64,000 bases of DNA from Lutibacter flavus. Lineage in GTDB: Bacteria > Bacteroidota > Bacteroidia > Flavobacteriales > Flavobacteriaceae. The stretch spans positions 1,071,896-1,135,895 of the forward strand of contig NZ_FZNX01000001.1 of NCBI RefSeq assembly GCF_900188355.1, in the 5' to 3' direction. The notes beneath the pieces were generated by a model. That model saw only the letters and a program-made list of their open reading frames with translations, was not told the origin of the DNA and did not search any database. Every line of letters starts with the position of its first letter. Position 1 is the stretch's first letter. The position numbers were made by a program, and so were the translations under genes. Below are positions 1 through 7,675 of the stretch, piece after piece.

Positions 1-718
1 TGTATAAATGCTCTGGCAATCCATTTTCAATAGCAAAAACTACTGCTTTGGCTAAATCATCAACGTGTAAAAACTCACGCATAGGTTTACCTGTTCCCCA
101 AAGTTTGACAGGAGCATCATTATCCAACTTGGCTTCATGAAATTTCCGAAGCATTGCAGGTAAAACGTGTGAAGATTTTAAATCGAAATTATCATTAGGA
201 CCATATAAATTGGTAGGCATTAAACTTACAAAGTCTTTATTGTATTGGTTTCGTATGGCTTGGCACAATTTAACCCCTGCAATTTTAGCAATGGCATAGC
301 CTTCATTGGTAGGTTCTAAAGCCCCTGTTAATAAATACTCTTCTTTTAAAGGTTGTGGTGCTAATTTTGGGTAAATACAAGAACTTCCAAGGAACACAAA
401 TTTTTCTAAATCAAATTCATGTGCGGCTTGTATTAAATTATTTTGTATTTGAAGATTGTGCAGTAAAAATTCGTATTGATTTTCACTATTGGCTAGGATA
501 CCTCCAACCTTTGCAGCTGCATCAACAATTGCAACAGGTTTTTCAGCTTTAATAAAGTTTTGTACCGCTTCTTGGTTTCGAAGGTCCACCTCTTGGCTAG
601 TTTTACCAATTAGGTTGGTGTACCCCTTTTTTTCAAGGGCGCGCCATACGGCTGAGCCTACCATACCTCTATGGCCTGCTATATATATTTTATCCGTTTT
701 GTCTATGTTACTTTTCAT
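1..718 (-). CDS. fcl: GDP-L-fucose synthase (partial, C-terminus beyond window)
   Basis: NADPH-dependent epimerase/reductase of the SDR superfamily. It makes GDP-L-fucose from the GDP-4-keto-6-deoxymannose produced by the dehydratase encoded just upstream. The reading frame opens with ATG at 718 and stays open to the left edge, giving about 239 of the roughly 310-320 residues usual for the family. Visible motifs are the N-terminal nucleotide-binding GHRGMVGSA, GSSCIYP, and the catalytic Tyr-Lys pair in EGYAIAKIAG. It follows gmd by 68 bp in the same direction, so the two very likely share a transcript. The cytoplasmic product feeds fucose into a surface glycan. The gene is cut only by the window boundary; I see no sign that it is broken. 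Confidence 0.93.
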   Translation of the reverse strand, partial: MKSNIDKTDKIYIAGHRGMVGSAVWRALEKKGYTNLIGKTSQEVDLRNQEAVQNFIKAEKPVAIVDAAAKVGGILANSENQYEFLLHNLQIQNNLIQAAHEFDLEKFVFLGSSCIYPKLAPQPLKEEYLLTGALEPTNEGYAIAKIAGVKLCQAIRNQYNKDFVSLMPTNLYGPNDNFDLKSSHVLPAMLRKFHEAKLDNDAPVKLWGTGKPMREFLHVDDLAKAVVFAIENGLPEHLY

Positions 719-745
719 CTTTTATTTTTTATTTCATTTCTGCAG

Positions 746-766
746 ATTCCGGATCAAGTCCGGAAT
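746..766. repeat. Dispersed hairpin repeat, 8-bp stem with CTTGA-type loop
   Basis: Perfect inverted repeat in the fcl-gmd gap: ATTCCGGA, 5-nt loop, TCCGGAAT. On the minus strand it reads CGTC followed by ATTCCGGA-CTTGA-TCCGGAAT. The same architecture, with compensating stem changes, recurs inside the repeat at 42152-42280, so this is one unit of a dispersed family rather than a chance palindrome. Confidence 0.7.
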
Positions 767-786
767 GACGGTTCACTTCTAACTAA

Positions 787-1908
787 CTACTCAAAATAAT
801 TTAAAATAGGATACGCACCCTCTTGTAAATACTGTTCTTTTTTCATTAAATGAACATCACTTTCCATCATTTCTTTTATAAGCCCTTGTAAATCATATTT
901 TGGCATCCATCCTAATTTGGTATTCGCTTTTGTTGGATCTCCTACTAATAATTCTACTTCGGTTGGTCTAAAGTATTTTGGATCTACTGACAAAACTTCT
1001 TTTCCTAATTCCAATTGATATTCAGCATTACTACAGCTTTTTACATAGGCTTTTTCATCAACTCCTTTCCCAACAAAATCAAGTTCAATTCCTAGTTCAG
1101 CAAAACTCATACGCACAAATTCTCTAACTGCTGTAGTTTTTCCTGTAGCAATTACCCAGTCTTCCGGTTTATCTGCTTGTAAGATCATCCACATCATACG
1201 TACATAATCTTTGGCATGACCCCAGTCACGCTGAGCATTTAAATTCCCTAAATAAAATTTATCTTGTAAACCTAAAGCTATGCGTGCTGCTGCTCTGGTA
1301 ATTTTTCTGGTAACAAACGTTTCTCCTCTTATAGGTGATTCATGATTGAATAAAATACCATTACAAGCAAACATATTATATGCTTCTCTATAATTTACGG
1401 TCATCCAATAAGCATACATTTTTGCCACGGCATACGGAGAACGTGGATAAAATGGCGTTGTTTCAGATTGTGGTACTTCTTGCACTTTACCATATAATTC
1501 AGAAGTTGATGCTTGGTAAATACGTGTTTTCTTTTCCAAGCCTAACAAACGTACGGCTTCTAATAGTCTTAAAGTGCCAATCCCATCAGTATCTCCTACA
1601 TATTCAGGCATTTCAAATGAAACTGCGACATGGCTCATGGCTGCCAGATTGTAAATTTCATCTGGTTGTATTTGTTGTACCAATCTTATTAAATTGGTAC
1701 TATCGGTCATATCACCATAATGCAAAATAAAATTTCTATTTTCAATATGAGGATCCTGGTATAAATGGTCAATTCTATCGGTATTGAAAGAAGAAGAACG
1801 TCGCTTTAATCCATGTACAATGTAACCTTTCTTCAATAAAAACTCGCTTAAATAAGCACCATCTTGTCCTGTTACTCCTGTTATAAACGCTATTTTTTTA
1901 GTCTCCAT
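787..1908 (-). CDS. gmd: GDP-mannose 4,6-dehydratase
   Basis: Converts GDP-D-mannose to GDP-4-keto-6-deoxy-D-mannose, the first step of GDP-fucose (and related deoxyhexose) synthesis. The 373-residue length is normal for the family. The NADP-binding loop [11 protein letters not shown] lies at residues 10-20. The catalytic set is visible as STSE (134-137) and YAVAK (Tyr159, Lys163). The conserved RRSSSFNT and [16 protein letters not shown] segments are present. The start is an ATG. It is the step before fcl, which follows in the same orientation with a dispersed hairpin repeat in the 68-bp gap. Cytoplasmic enzyme of the surface-polysaccharide locus. Confidence 0.97.
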   Translation of the reverse strand: METKKIAFITGVTGQDGAYLSEFLLKKGYIVHGLKRRSSSFNTDRIDHLYQDPHIENRNFILHYGDMTDSTNLIRLVQQIQPDEIYNLAAMSHVAVSFEMPEYVGDTDGIGTLRLLEAVRLLGLEKKTRIYQASTSELYGKVQEVPQSETTPFYPRSPYAVAKMYAYWMTVNYREAYNMFACNGILFNHESPIRGETFVTRKITRAAARIALGLQDKFYLGNLNAQRDWGHAKDYVRMMWMILQADKPEDWVIATGKTTAVREFVRMSFAELGIELDFVGKGVDEKAYVKSCSNAEYQLELGKEVLSVDPKYFRPTEVELLVGDPTKANTKLGWMPKYDLQGLIKEMMESDVHLMKKEQYLQEGAYPILNYFE

Positions 1909-1984
1909 TTTATATTTATTTTCAATTGATAGTTCGTTTTATTGCTAACTAAAATTCTTAGTTTTTCCCAAAGGCATCGCCGTA

Positions 1985-2161
1985 ATTGAATTGTTCCAAT
2001 GAACAATTCAATACTAAATCTGCTCCAAAAAGTTGTTTTGGTAATTTTGTAGAATAGAAAGAAGCCTTTGGAAAATAAAAATTTTCTAGGACTACATTCC
2101 TATTTCTTTTAGCTTGTATAGGGATACAAGCTGAAGTACTCAACTTACCTTTATGGCAAGT
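1985..2161. other. Run of hairpins between gmd and the GxxExxY gene
   Basis: At least five inverted repeats follow each other within about 180 bp. They are a perfect 12-bp stem with CAAT loop (1985-2012), a 6-bp stem CCAAAA/TTTTGG (2025-2041), GAAAAT-AAAA-ATTTTC (2071-2086), a perfect 9-bp stem AGCTTGTAT-AGGG-ATACAAGCT (2111-2132), and AACTTACC/GGCAAGTT with one mismatch (2142-2161). A longer pairing, CAAAGGC (about 1970) with GCCTTTG (about 2064), encloses the first ones. A 76-codon minus-strand reading frame (1958-2188) runs through all of it. It matches no family I know and has the structure imposed on it, so I treat it as non-coding. Role unknown: structured RNA, single-strand DNA substrate or decayed mobile element. 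Confidence 0.5.
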
Positions 2162-2196
2162 TAAATATGATAATGCTCTATATTGCATAGAATTAA

Positions 2197-2266
2197 TTTC
2201 ACGGATGGAACTGAATTAAACTGATTGAATGTTGATTTCACGGATAACTACTTAAATGACACGGAT
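2197..2266. repeat. Three CACGGAT repeats downstream of the GxxExxY gene
   Basis: CACGGAT occurs at 2200, 2239 and 2260. The first two copies share the longer TTTCACGGAT, and the third is preceded by GA. The copies sit in the 90 bp between the hairpin run and the stop codon of the GxxExxY gene. I recall similar short motifs near GxxExxY genes in Bacteroidota but cannot confirm that here. Confidence 0.45.
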
Positions 2267-2282
2267 ACTTGCTATTGCTTTT

Positions 2283-2675
2283 TTATTTTTCAATTGAAAT
2301 GGTATGTACAAAGCGTTTCCATTTGAGGCTTTTCTCTCCAAAATTGATTAACATACCAACTTCTAATGGTGAGGACTTTAAATAATTGAATACTTGTTGT
2401 TGCATTTGCGCATCTATATTTGGAACTGACTTGATGTCTAATAGTACACTATCAAAACAGACAAAATCTGCAATAAAAAACTCATCTAATAGTTCACCAT
2501 CATAATAAATTGGCAGCTTTTTTTCTTGCTCATAAGGAATATTTGTATTCAAAAATTCTATCTCTACAGCTTTCCGATACGCGGATTCTGAAAATCCGTT
2601 TCCTAGTTTTTTATGCACATTTATACAGGCGCCTATTACCTTAAATGTTTCTTCTTCAAATAATAATTTAGACAT
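2283..2675 (-). CDS. GxxExxY protein (PD-(D/E)XK-like family)
   Basis: A 130-residue member of the GxxExxY family, a predicted nuclease-fold family of unproven function that is scattered through Bacteroidota genomes and is frequent in polysaccharide loci. The name motif is seen as GNGFSESAY near residues 26-34. The PD-(D/E)XK-like core follows as FIADFVCFDSVLLDIKSV, with an acidic residue and the D-x-K pair. ATG start at 2675. It lies between the short epimerase gene and the hairpin run, all on the minus strand. No membrane segment or signal peptide. The family assignment is secure; a nuclease activity is only inferred from the fold. Confidence 0.85.
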   Translation of the reverse strand: MSKLLFEEETFKVIGACINVHKKLGNGFSESAYRKAVEIEFLNTNIPYEQEKKLPIYYDGELLDEFFIADFVCFDSVLLDIKSVPNIDAQMQQQVFNYLKSSPLEVGMLINFGEKSLKWKRFVHTISIEK

Positions 2676-2734
2676 AGATTTTATTCCTTTGGTAATTTAA
2701 ATGCGATTGAATTAAATTATAAATAGCGCTCATT

Positions 2735-3379
2735 TTAAGCTAGGATATATGCTGACTGCAACATACCCTCCAATGCTTCCATATTTAATTGAATTATATT
2801 GGAAACGGCTGTAGTTGTGGTTTTCTCAAGAGTCGATGTAAACTCCACTCCTTTTATTTGCATACCATATTCGCTTCGAAATAAACTGGCATACAACTCT
2901 TTGGTATATTTACTAATTATATATGCAGAAAGCGGCTTTCCTTGCATGACCTCTTCAATTTTAGGCACTTCTAAAGTACTCGAAGATTGAGAGCAACTTG
3001 CTGGATAGATCATTCCTTTAACATTTGATTCTTGGATAACGGTAAGCATATTTAAAAAACCAACAACATTTGCATCATTAATTGTGAATCCATCACTTTT
3101 TGCAGTTGAATTGGAATCGATCCTTGCCAAATGAAAAACATAATCCACTCCCTGGATCACCTTCTTACATTTTTCTATATCTTGAATATCACCTCCTATG
3201 AGTTTAAAGTTTGGATGGCTTAAAAAATGTTTAATATTATCTAACGCTCCAGAAGAAAAATTATCAAAACAGATTACATTGGCTTCCAAATCTAATAATG
3301 CCTCACATAATTTTGAACCTATCTGCCCTGCTCCTCCAGTAACCAAAATGTTTTTATTTTCTATATCTCTTTTTTTCAT
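2735..3379 (-). CDS. Short NAD-dependent epimerase/dehydratase
   Basis: Extended-SDR nucleotide-sugar enzyme of the UDP-glucose 4-epimerase type. The Rossmann motif GGAGQIG is at residues 15-21, with an aspartate (D39) at the end of beta-2 and the catalytic YIISK (Tyr153, Lys157). At 214 residues it is about 100 shorter than typical family members (310-340). The reading frame stops soon after the catalytic helix, so most of the C-terminal sugar-binding domain is missing. It may be a 3'-truncated, inactive relic or a short variant that works with a partner. The substrate cannot be predicted. It lies 31 bp after the outer-membrane gene and 60 bp before the GxxExxY gene, in the same orientation. 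Confidence 0.75.
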   Translation of the reverse strand: MKKRDIENKNILVTGGAGQIGSKLCEALLDLEANVICFDNFSSGALDNIKHFLSHPNFKLIGGDIQDIEKCKKVIQGVDYVFHLARIDSNSTAKSDGFTINDANVVGFLNMLTVIQESNVKGMIYPASCSQSSSTLEVPKIEEVMQGKPLSAYIISKYTKELYASLFRSEYGMQIKGVEFTSTLEKTTTTAVSNIIQLNMEALEGMLQSAYILA

Positions 3380-3409
3380 AATTGCAATTTTTAAAAATTA
3401 CGCTATTTG

Positions 3410-4123
3410 TTATACTCTCCAATTAAAATTATTACTTGGAATGTGATAAATTCCTCCAAAAGAAAATTGTAACTGATTCGTAATTTCGGCTTCGTAATTT
3501 TTTTGTTTAACCCCATACTTTGCCATAAAATTCAGATAAACACCCCAAGTGTTTGACAACCAAAAATTTGCCCCGAACCCATAATTTAAGGTCATTCTTC
3601 CTATAGCAGGTATACGTTTTAATTCAGTGCCAAATAAGGATGTATGTTTACCAATTTTTGTATAACCAGCACCCGCAAATACATAAGGATCGAACACTTT
3701 GCTGTTCAATATTTTTTTTAAAGCATATTTTGCCGTAGCATCAAAAGCAACATACCCTGCTTCGCTTCCTTTTTGGATAATTCCACCATCAACGTTTTTA
3801 CCTATTAAATATTTATTGAATGAAAAACTTGTATTGATACTAAAATTAGTTCCTGTATTATATTCAGCTCCCAACATAAAAGGATTGCTAAAATGGCTTG
3901 AATTTGTATTTAAGGGATCCGTTTTATGATAACCAGCTCCACCGTCATCAATAATATTCAATCCTAAACTTAAAAACCAATTACCAGCAATTTCATTTAC
4001 TATTGTTGTATTATCTAAATGGTTTAATGAAGCATTTGAAGCATTGAAAACATTTTGTGCGTTTATTAAAGAACTACAAAATAGTGCAGTTGCTATAATT
4101 CCTAACAATTTACTTTTTTTCAT
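3410..4123 (-). CDS. Outer-membrane beta-barrel protein
   Basis: A protein of 237 residues when read from the ATG at 4123. A longer frame would need a TTG at 4141, but the ATG begins a clean signal peptide (MKKSKLLGIIATALFCSSLINAQ). The mature part alternates hydrophobic and polar residues in strands rich in aromatic residues and glycine (for example YVFAGAGYTKIG, YGFGANFWLSNTWGVYLNFMAKYGV) and ends with FSFGGIYHI. This is the pattern of an eight-stranded OmpA-N/OmpX-like barrel of the outer membrane. There is no C-terminal peptidoglycan-binding OmpA domain. It sits between the histidine kinase and the short epimerase, so an accessory role in the surface-glycan locus is possible but unproven. 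Confidence 0.75.
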   Translation of the reverse strand: MKKSKLLGIIATALFCSSLINAQNVFNASNASLNHLDNTTIVNEIAGNWFLSLGLNIIDDGGAGYHKTDPLNTNSSHFSNPFMLGAEYNTGTNFSINTSFSFNKYLIGKNVDGGIIQKGSEAGYVAFDATAKYALKKILNSKVFDPYVFAGAGYTKIGKHTSLFGTELKRIPAIGRMTLNYGFGANFWLSNTWGVYLNFMAKYGVKQKNYEAEITNQLQFSFGGIYHIPSNNFNWRV

Positions 4124-4284
4124 AGTAACTATTTTCAACAATTTGTATTTGAGTTAATAGTTAGTTTTTTTTGAAACCAATCAAATAGTTCCTCTACCCA
4201 TTTTTTTATAAAAACAGGAAATCATAAAATTTAAGCTGAATATTAGGGGTGAACAATTTTTTCTCTTGAGGTTTAATTTGATAA

Positions 4285-4306
4285 AATTAAAGTTTGGGCT
4301 TTAATT
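4285..4306. terminator. Possible intrinsic terminator
   Basis: Stem AATTAAAG / CTTTAATT with a TTTGGG loop, followed on the plus strand by a run of T. The only known upstream reader is the small minus-strand peptide gene (4345-4437), for which the T run is short. The orientation is therefore uncertain. Confidence 0.35.
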
Positions 4307-4344
4307 TTTTTTAATTAGAAATGTTCTTAGTTCAAACAAAAAAT

Positions 4345-4437
4345 TTATGGGAACATTACAAATCCTACCATTGCTAAAGATAAAATAGCAACAATAAAAA
4401 TGATAGTTACCCTTAATATTTTTTGAATAATTTTCAT
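4345..4437 (-). CDS. Small single-span membrane peptide (30 aa)
   Basis: Short frame ATG...TAA giving MKIIQKILRVTIIFIVAILS and a further ten residues ending FVMFP. Three lysines and an arginine within the first nine residues are followed by about 18 hydrophobic residues. This is the layout of a single membrane helix with its N-terminus in the cytoplasm, or of an uncleaved signal anchor. It lies in the otherwise empty 420-bp gap between the outer-membrane gene and the histidine kinase, on the same strand, with a possible terminator after it. Too short for family recognition; the call rests on composition and position. Confidence 0.4.
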   Translation of the reverse strand: MKIIQKILRVTIIFIVAILSLAMVGFVMFP

Positions 4438-4544
4438 AGAATAATTAATTGAATTAAATAATTGATTTTTTTTTAAAATGACTATAATAATGATTTAGCT
4501 TGTAGTCTAAAATTCCCTGAAAAGGGAGTGTTTTAACTAATTTT

Positions 4545-5666
4545 TTATGCAATTTTAGGAATGGTAAATGTAAATGTACTTCCAACTCCAACATTGGAAT
4601 CCAAAGAAAGTGTTCCATTGTGTTTTTCAATAAACTCTTTACACAGTACCAATCCCATTCCTGTACCTTTTTCTAGTTCGGTACCTTTTGTGCTGTAGAA
4701 CCCTTTGATATCAAATAATTTTAACATTGAATCTTCTGAAATACCTACACCATTATCTTTAATTGAAACCTTGGTTTCTGTAGGATCATCCGCAATAGTT
4801 ATATGTATTTCACCATCTTTATTAGTGAATTTAATAGCATTTGAAAGTAAGTTTCTAAGTACCATTTTTATCATATTGGCATCGCAATAGACCATTATTT
4901 GGTCCTTATTATCAAAACACATGTTAATGTTTTTTCGGTGCGCGATAAGACTTAAATCTTTCAAAGCAGCTAATATTAAACTGTTTATTTCAAAGTCTTC
5001 TTTGGCAATTTTAAATTTTCCGTTTTCAGCACCAATCCATGCCAAGGTGTCTTCTAGTAAATTATAAGCGTTTTGAGAAGCTCCATCTATATAACTAATG
5101 TATTTTTCAATTTCTTCTCTACTACATTTGCTGTAATTTTCCTTCAACAATGTTACAAATCCTAAGATGGAATTAAATGGGCTTTTTAAATCATGTGCTA
5201 GAACAGAAATGAAGCGACTTTTATCTTCATTTAATTTGGCTAGTTTTATTGTTACTGCTTCTAATTTGGTCTGTAACTGTGTTTGTTTTGTGATATCATT
5301 AAAAAAGAACGCACAATTATTATCCCTAATACGCTCTTTTTTAATTTCAATAATTACACTGGTTCCGTTTTTTTTCAAAAATTCGATTTCATAATCCCTG
5401 CGCTTCCAATTCAATAGTTTATTTAAACTATTAGCATCCTTTAAAATTCCAATTTTTAAAAATAAATCTGCCTTCATTTGGGTACCTTCCAGTTCAGATA
5501 CTTCAAGTCCAACAAGGGCACAAAAATCTAAATTAGCGGAAATAATAATTCCCTGTTGATCACAAATTACAATTGCTTTATTGGGTATTTTATCTAAATG
5601 AATAAAATTAGCATCGTTATAATACTTGTTTACCTCTTCATTAGAATATGGATTTAAGGTTGGCAT
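4545..5666 (-). CDS. PAS-domain sensor histidine kinase
   Basis: A 373-residue soluble histidine kinase. Residues about 25-130 form a PAS domain (AIVICDQQGIIISANLDFCALVG), then comes a coiled linker. The dimerisation/phosphoacceptor helix reads FISVLAHDLKSPFNSILGF with His158. The ATPase domain shows its N box (NLLSNAIKFTN), G1 (DNGVGIS) and G2 (KGTGMGLVLCKEF). There is no signal peptide or membrane span, so it senses a cytoplasmic signal. No receiver gene is adjacent; it is an orphan kinase placed between the UpxY antiterminator and the outer-membrane gene of the polysaccharide locus. Partner unknown. The domain call is very secure, the pathway is not. Confidence 0.93.
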   Translation of the reverse strand: MPTLNPYSNEEVNKYYNDANFIHLDKIPNKAIVICDQQGIIISANLDFCALVGLEVSELEGTQMKADLFLKIGILKDANSLNKLLNWKRRDYEIEFLKKNGTSVIIEIKKERIRDNNCAFFFNDITKQTQLQTKLEAVTIKLAKLNEDKSRFISVLAHDLKSPFNSILGFVTLLKENYSKCSREEIEKYISYIDGASQNAYNLLEDTLAWIGAENGKFKIAKEDFEINSLILAALKDLSLIAHRKNINMCFDNKDQIMVYCDANMIKMVLRNLLSNAIKFTNKDGEIHITIADDPTETKVSIKDNGVGISEDSMLKLFDIKGFYSTKGTELEKGTGMGLVLCKEFIEKHNGTLSLDSNVGVGSTFTFTIPKIA

Positions 5667-5822
5667 TTTTTTAAGTTTTTAAATAGCAATTAATCAGGTA
5701 GTTATCAACTCTGGCTTTGTTGATAGCACGTTCTTTTTCTTTTTTTTTAGGAATGGATTTTCATGGCTTCGCCTGGTGAGTCACACAGTGCTCACAAAAA
5801 TTGTATTTGAATGTTGGTATTC

Positions 5823-6293
5823 TTAAGCTGCTTTTTGTTTTGTTAAGGTTATTTTTATCCCTAACTCTAACAATACCAATTGTACTCTGTTGTTACTTAT
5901 TTCCTGAACAATTCCTTCTTTTCCTTTAAAAGGTCCTTTTGAAATTGCCATTTTATCTCCTGGTTGTAATCCTACTACACGTACATCTAACACATCATTT
6001 TTCAACCATTGTTGAAGAGTTTCAATTTCTTTATCTTTTACAATAGCCGGTTTTCCAAGCCAAAATAAGTAACGAACCACACCTGGAACCTGAAATACAA
6101 GTTCTCGGTCTTTTTCTAGTAACTTCACAAAAATATAGGATGGTAATAATGGTGTTTCAATCTTTTTTTTACGATCAGACCATTGACGAATTTCAGTTAT
6201 AAAAGGACAGTATATAGTCAACCCAAGTTCCTCTAGCTGCAAAGCTACTTTCTTTTCATTTTTGGGTTTTATGTACAATACAAACCAAGTCAT
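5823..6293 (-). CDS. UpxY-family (NusG/RfaH-like) transcription antiterminator
   Basis: A NusG paralog of 156 residues. The N-terminal NGN domain begins WFVLYIKPKNEKKVALQL. The C-terminal KOW segment is GDKMAISKGPFKGKEGIVQEI (about 107-127). In Bacteroides the UpxY proteins are encoded as the first gene of capsular polysaccharide operons and let RNA polymerase read through the long operon; the position here, ahead of gmd and fcl on the same strand, fits that role. It acts by binding elongating RNA polymerase. A direct-repeat site resembling a LytTR-regulator operator lies 119-148 bp upstream of its start (6412-6441). The housekeeping NusG would be expected beside ribosomal-protein genes, so this is very probably the specialised paralog. 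Confidence 0.9.
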   Translation of the reverse strand: MTWFVLYIKPKNEKKVALQLEELGLTIYCPFITEIRQWSDRKKKIETPLLPSYIFVKLLEKDRELVFQVPGVVRYLFWLGKPAIVKDKEIETLQQWLKNDVLDVRVVGLQPGDKMAISKGPFKGKEGIVQEISNNRVQLVLLELGIKITLTKQKAA

Positions 6294-6411
6294 TTTTAAA
6301 TTTTATTTATTGATTTGTAATGATTCATATGTTGGTTATGGGGCATCTAACAATCTCTTTTTTTATACATTCAAATTTAATTTAATTAAGGCTATCGGAA
6401 ATCTTGAATTA

Positions 6412-6441
6412 GTTATCGTAGGGGATAAACAAATTAACGTA
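6412..6441 (-). promoter_or_regulatory. Candidate LytTR-regulator site upstream of the UpxY gene
   Basis: On the minus strand TACGTTAAT, 12 bases, TACGATAAC (6441 down to 6412). The first half matches the published LytTR half-site pattern [TA][AC][CA]GTTN[AG][TG] at all nine positions, the second at seven. The 9-12-9 layout and most bases are the same as at 7463-7492. The rest of the 368-bp gap 6294-6661 holds only the terminator at 6546 and no gene. Confidence 0.5.
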
Positions 6442-6545
6442 GAATAGCAACCAAAACCTTACGAGATTGATACAGTTTAAAATTGAAAAAAAATCATAAT
6501 TCCTTGATTTACCAAATATTAACACATTATACTTAAATTAAAAAA

Positions 6546-6566
6546 GCACTACTAAATTAGTAGTGC
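6546..6566. terminator. Intrinsic terminator after the LytTR regulator gene
   Basis: Stem GCACTACT / AGTAGTGC with a 5-nt loop, flanked by A5 before and T8 after, so it could work on both strands. It follows the stop of the minus-strand regulator gene (6662) and insulates it from the UpxY gene. Confidence 0.8.
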
Positions 6567-6661
6567 TTTTTTTTAGCGATGCTAATTTTCGCCCATTATA
6601 ATTAGCATTAACGAACCAGATAAATTTTCTAAATTAATTGCTGTATCTCAATTTATAAGAC

Positions 6662-7417
6662 CTATGATTTATGTAGAATTGCGTTTAAAAATTGCTCTTT
6701 TTTACGAATTGAAACAGGTAAAATGCTGCCATTTGTTAGTGTTATTTTCAATTCATCCGTTTTATCAAAGCTCACTATATAATTTAAGTTTACCAGATAC
6801 GATTTATGAATACGTACAAACAAATTACTATTTAGAAGCCCTTGAACATATTTCAAGGTTTTTGACAATAAAATTTCCTTTTCATCCATACAAATAACTC
6901 TGCAGTAGTTATTTTCTGAATGACAAAACATAATATTATTTATATTGATAAGTTCATATCCATTATGCGTTGGCAATGCTATTTTATTAAATGTATCTGT
7001 GTTATTATTAAAATTTTCAAGAAGTGTTTCTGTATTTCTATTAATCGATACTGCCTTTTTTCTATTTTCTAACCTTCGTATAGTTGAAAGTAGATCTATA
7101 TAATTAATGGGTTTTAACAAATAATCTAACACGTTATATTTTATTGCATTAATGGCATGTTCTTTATAGGCAGTAGTCAAAATCACTTCAAAATTAATTT
7201 CATTAAAATGAGCGAAAAAATCAAAACCATTTTCCTTTGGCATTTGAATATCTAAAAAAACTAAATCTGCTTGATATTTAGCCATCGCCTTTACTCCCGA
7301 CTCAACGGAATCGCAGGTTTCAACCACAGTAATTTTTTCTGAAAAATGTCGAAATAACAATTTTTTTAAAAATTCACGTGCATTAAATTCATCATCTATT
7401 ATAATTGCAAATATCAT
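6662..7417 (-). CDS. LytTR-family response regulator (orphan paralog)
   Basis: A 251-residue regulator. The receiver domain (about 1-120) has the acidic pair IIDDE, phospho-acceptor Asp56 in LVFLDIQMP, and the Lys of LLKPINY. The C-terminal LytTR DNA-binding domain (about 150-245) contains LSKTLKYVQ, FVRIHKSYLVNLNYI and LPVSIRKK. It is the same length as, and clearly paralogous to, the regulator at 11043-11798, and the two share about 60 percent of residues by eye. Unlike that one it has no kinase gene overlapping it, and terminators isolate it on both sides. It probably responds to the propeller kinase or another LytS-type partner. Candidate target sites lie 46-75 bp upstream of its own start and upstream of the UpxY gene. 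Confidence 0.93.
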   Translation of the reverse strand: MIFAIIIDDEFNAREFLKKLLFRHFSEKITVVETCDSVESGVKAMAKYQADLVFLDIQMPKENGFDFFAHFNEINFEVILTTAYKEHAINAIKYNVLDYLLKPINYIDLLSTIRRLENRKKAVSINRNTETLLENFNNNTDTFNKIALPTHNGYELININNIMFCHSENNYCRVICMDEKEILLSKTLKYVQGLLNSNLFVRIHKSYLVNLNYIVSFDKTDELKITLTNGSILPVSIRKKEQFLNAILHKS

Positions 7418-7462
7418 TACTATAAAAGTAATTTTAAATGTAATAGCATAATTATTGAATTA

Positions 7463-7492
7463 GCTAACGTAGCAATTTTTAAAATTAACGGT
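7463..7492 (-). promoter_or_regulatory. Candidate LytTR-regulator autoregulatory site
   Basis: On the minus strand ACCGTTAAT, 12 bases, TACGTTAGC, lying 46-75 bp upstream of the regulator start codon at 7417. The first half fits the LytTR half-site pattern at nine of nine positions and the second at eight of nine. Half-sites whose starts are 21 bp (two turns) apart are the known arrangement for this DNA-binding domain. Confidence 0.5.
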
Positions 7493-7531
7493 AATTATCA
7501 AAAATTAAGTAGTATCATAAATAAAAGCGAC

Positions 7532-7675
7532 GCAGCCGTTCAACAACCTTATTTTAAGGTTAAACTAGCTGCTCCTATGGTGGTTTTCTAATAGTTAGAA
7601 ATAAAAAAAGCCTGTACTTAATAATGATTAAGTAAATTGCGGGGAAATACCAATCATATTTTAACAGGCTCTTTT
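7532..7675. other. Structured intergenic segment
   Basis: The 534-bp gap 7418-7951 has no gene but several nested inverted repeats. GCAGC (7532) pairs with GCTGC (7568) around AACCTTA-TTT-TAAGGTT (7545-7561). AGCCTGT (7609) pairs with ACAGGCT (7664), enclosing ACTTAAT-AATG-ATTAAGT, with T-rich sequence after it on the plus strand and T-rich sequence after it on the minus strand. It may be a small RNA ending in a branched terminator, or the decayed end of a mobile element. Confidence 0.4.

Noticed and set aside
1958-2188. 76-codon minus-strand frame between gmd and the GxxExxY gene
   Set aside because: It runs through five inverted repeats, has no recognisable domain and an odd composition; the structure explains the region better than a protein does.
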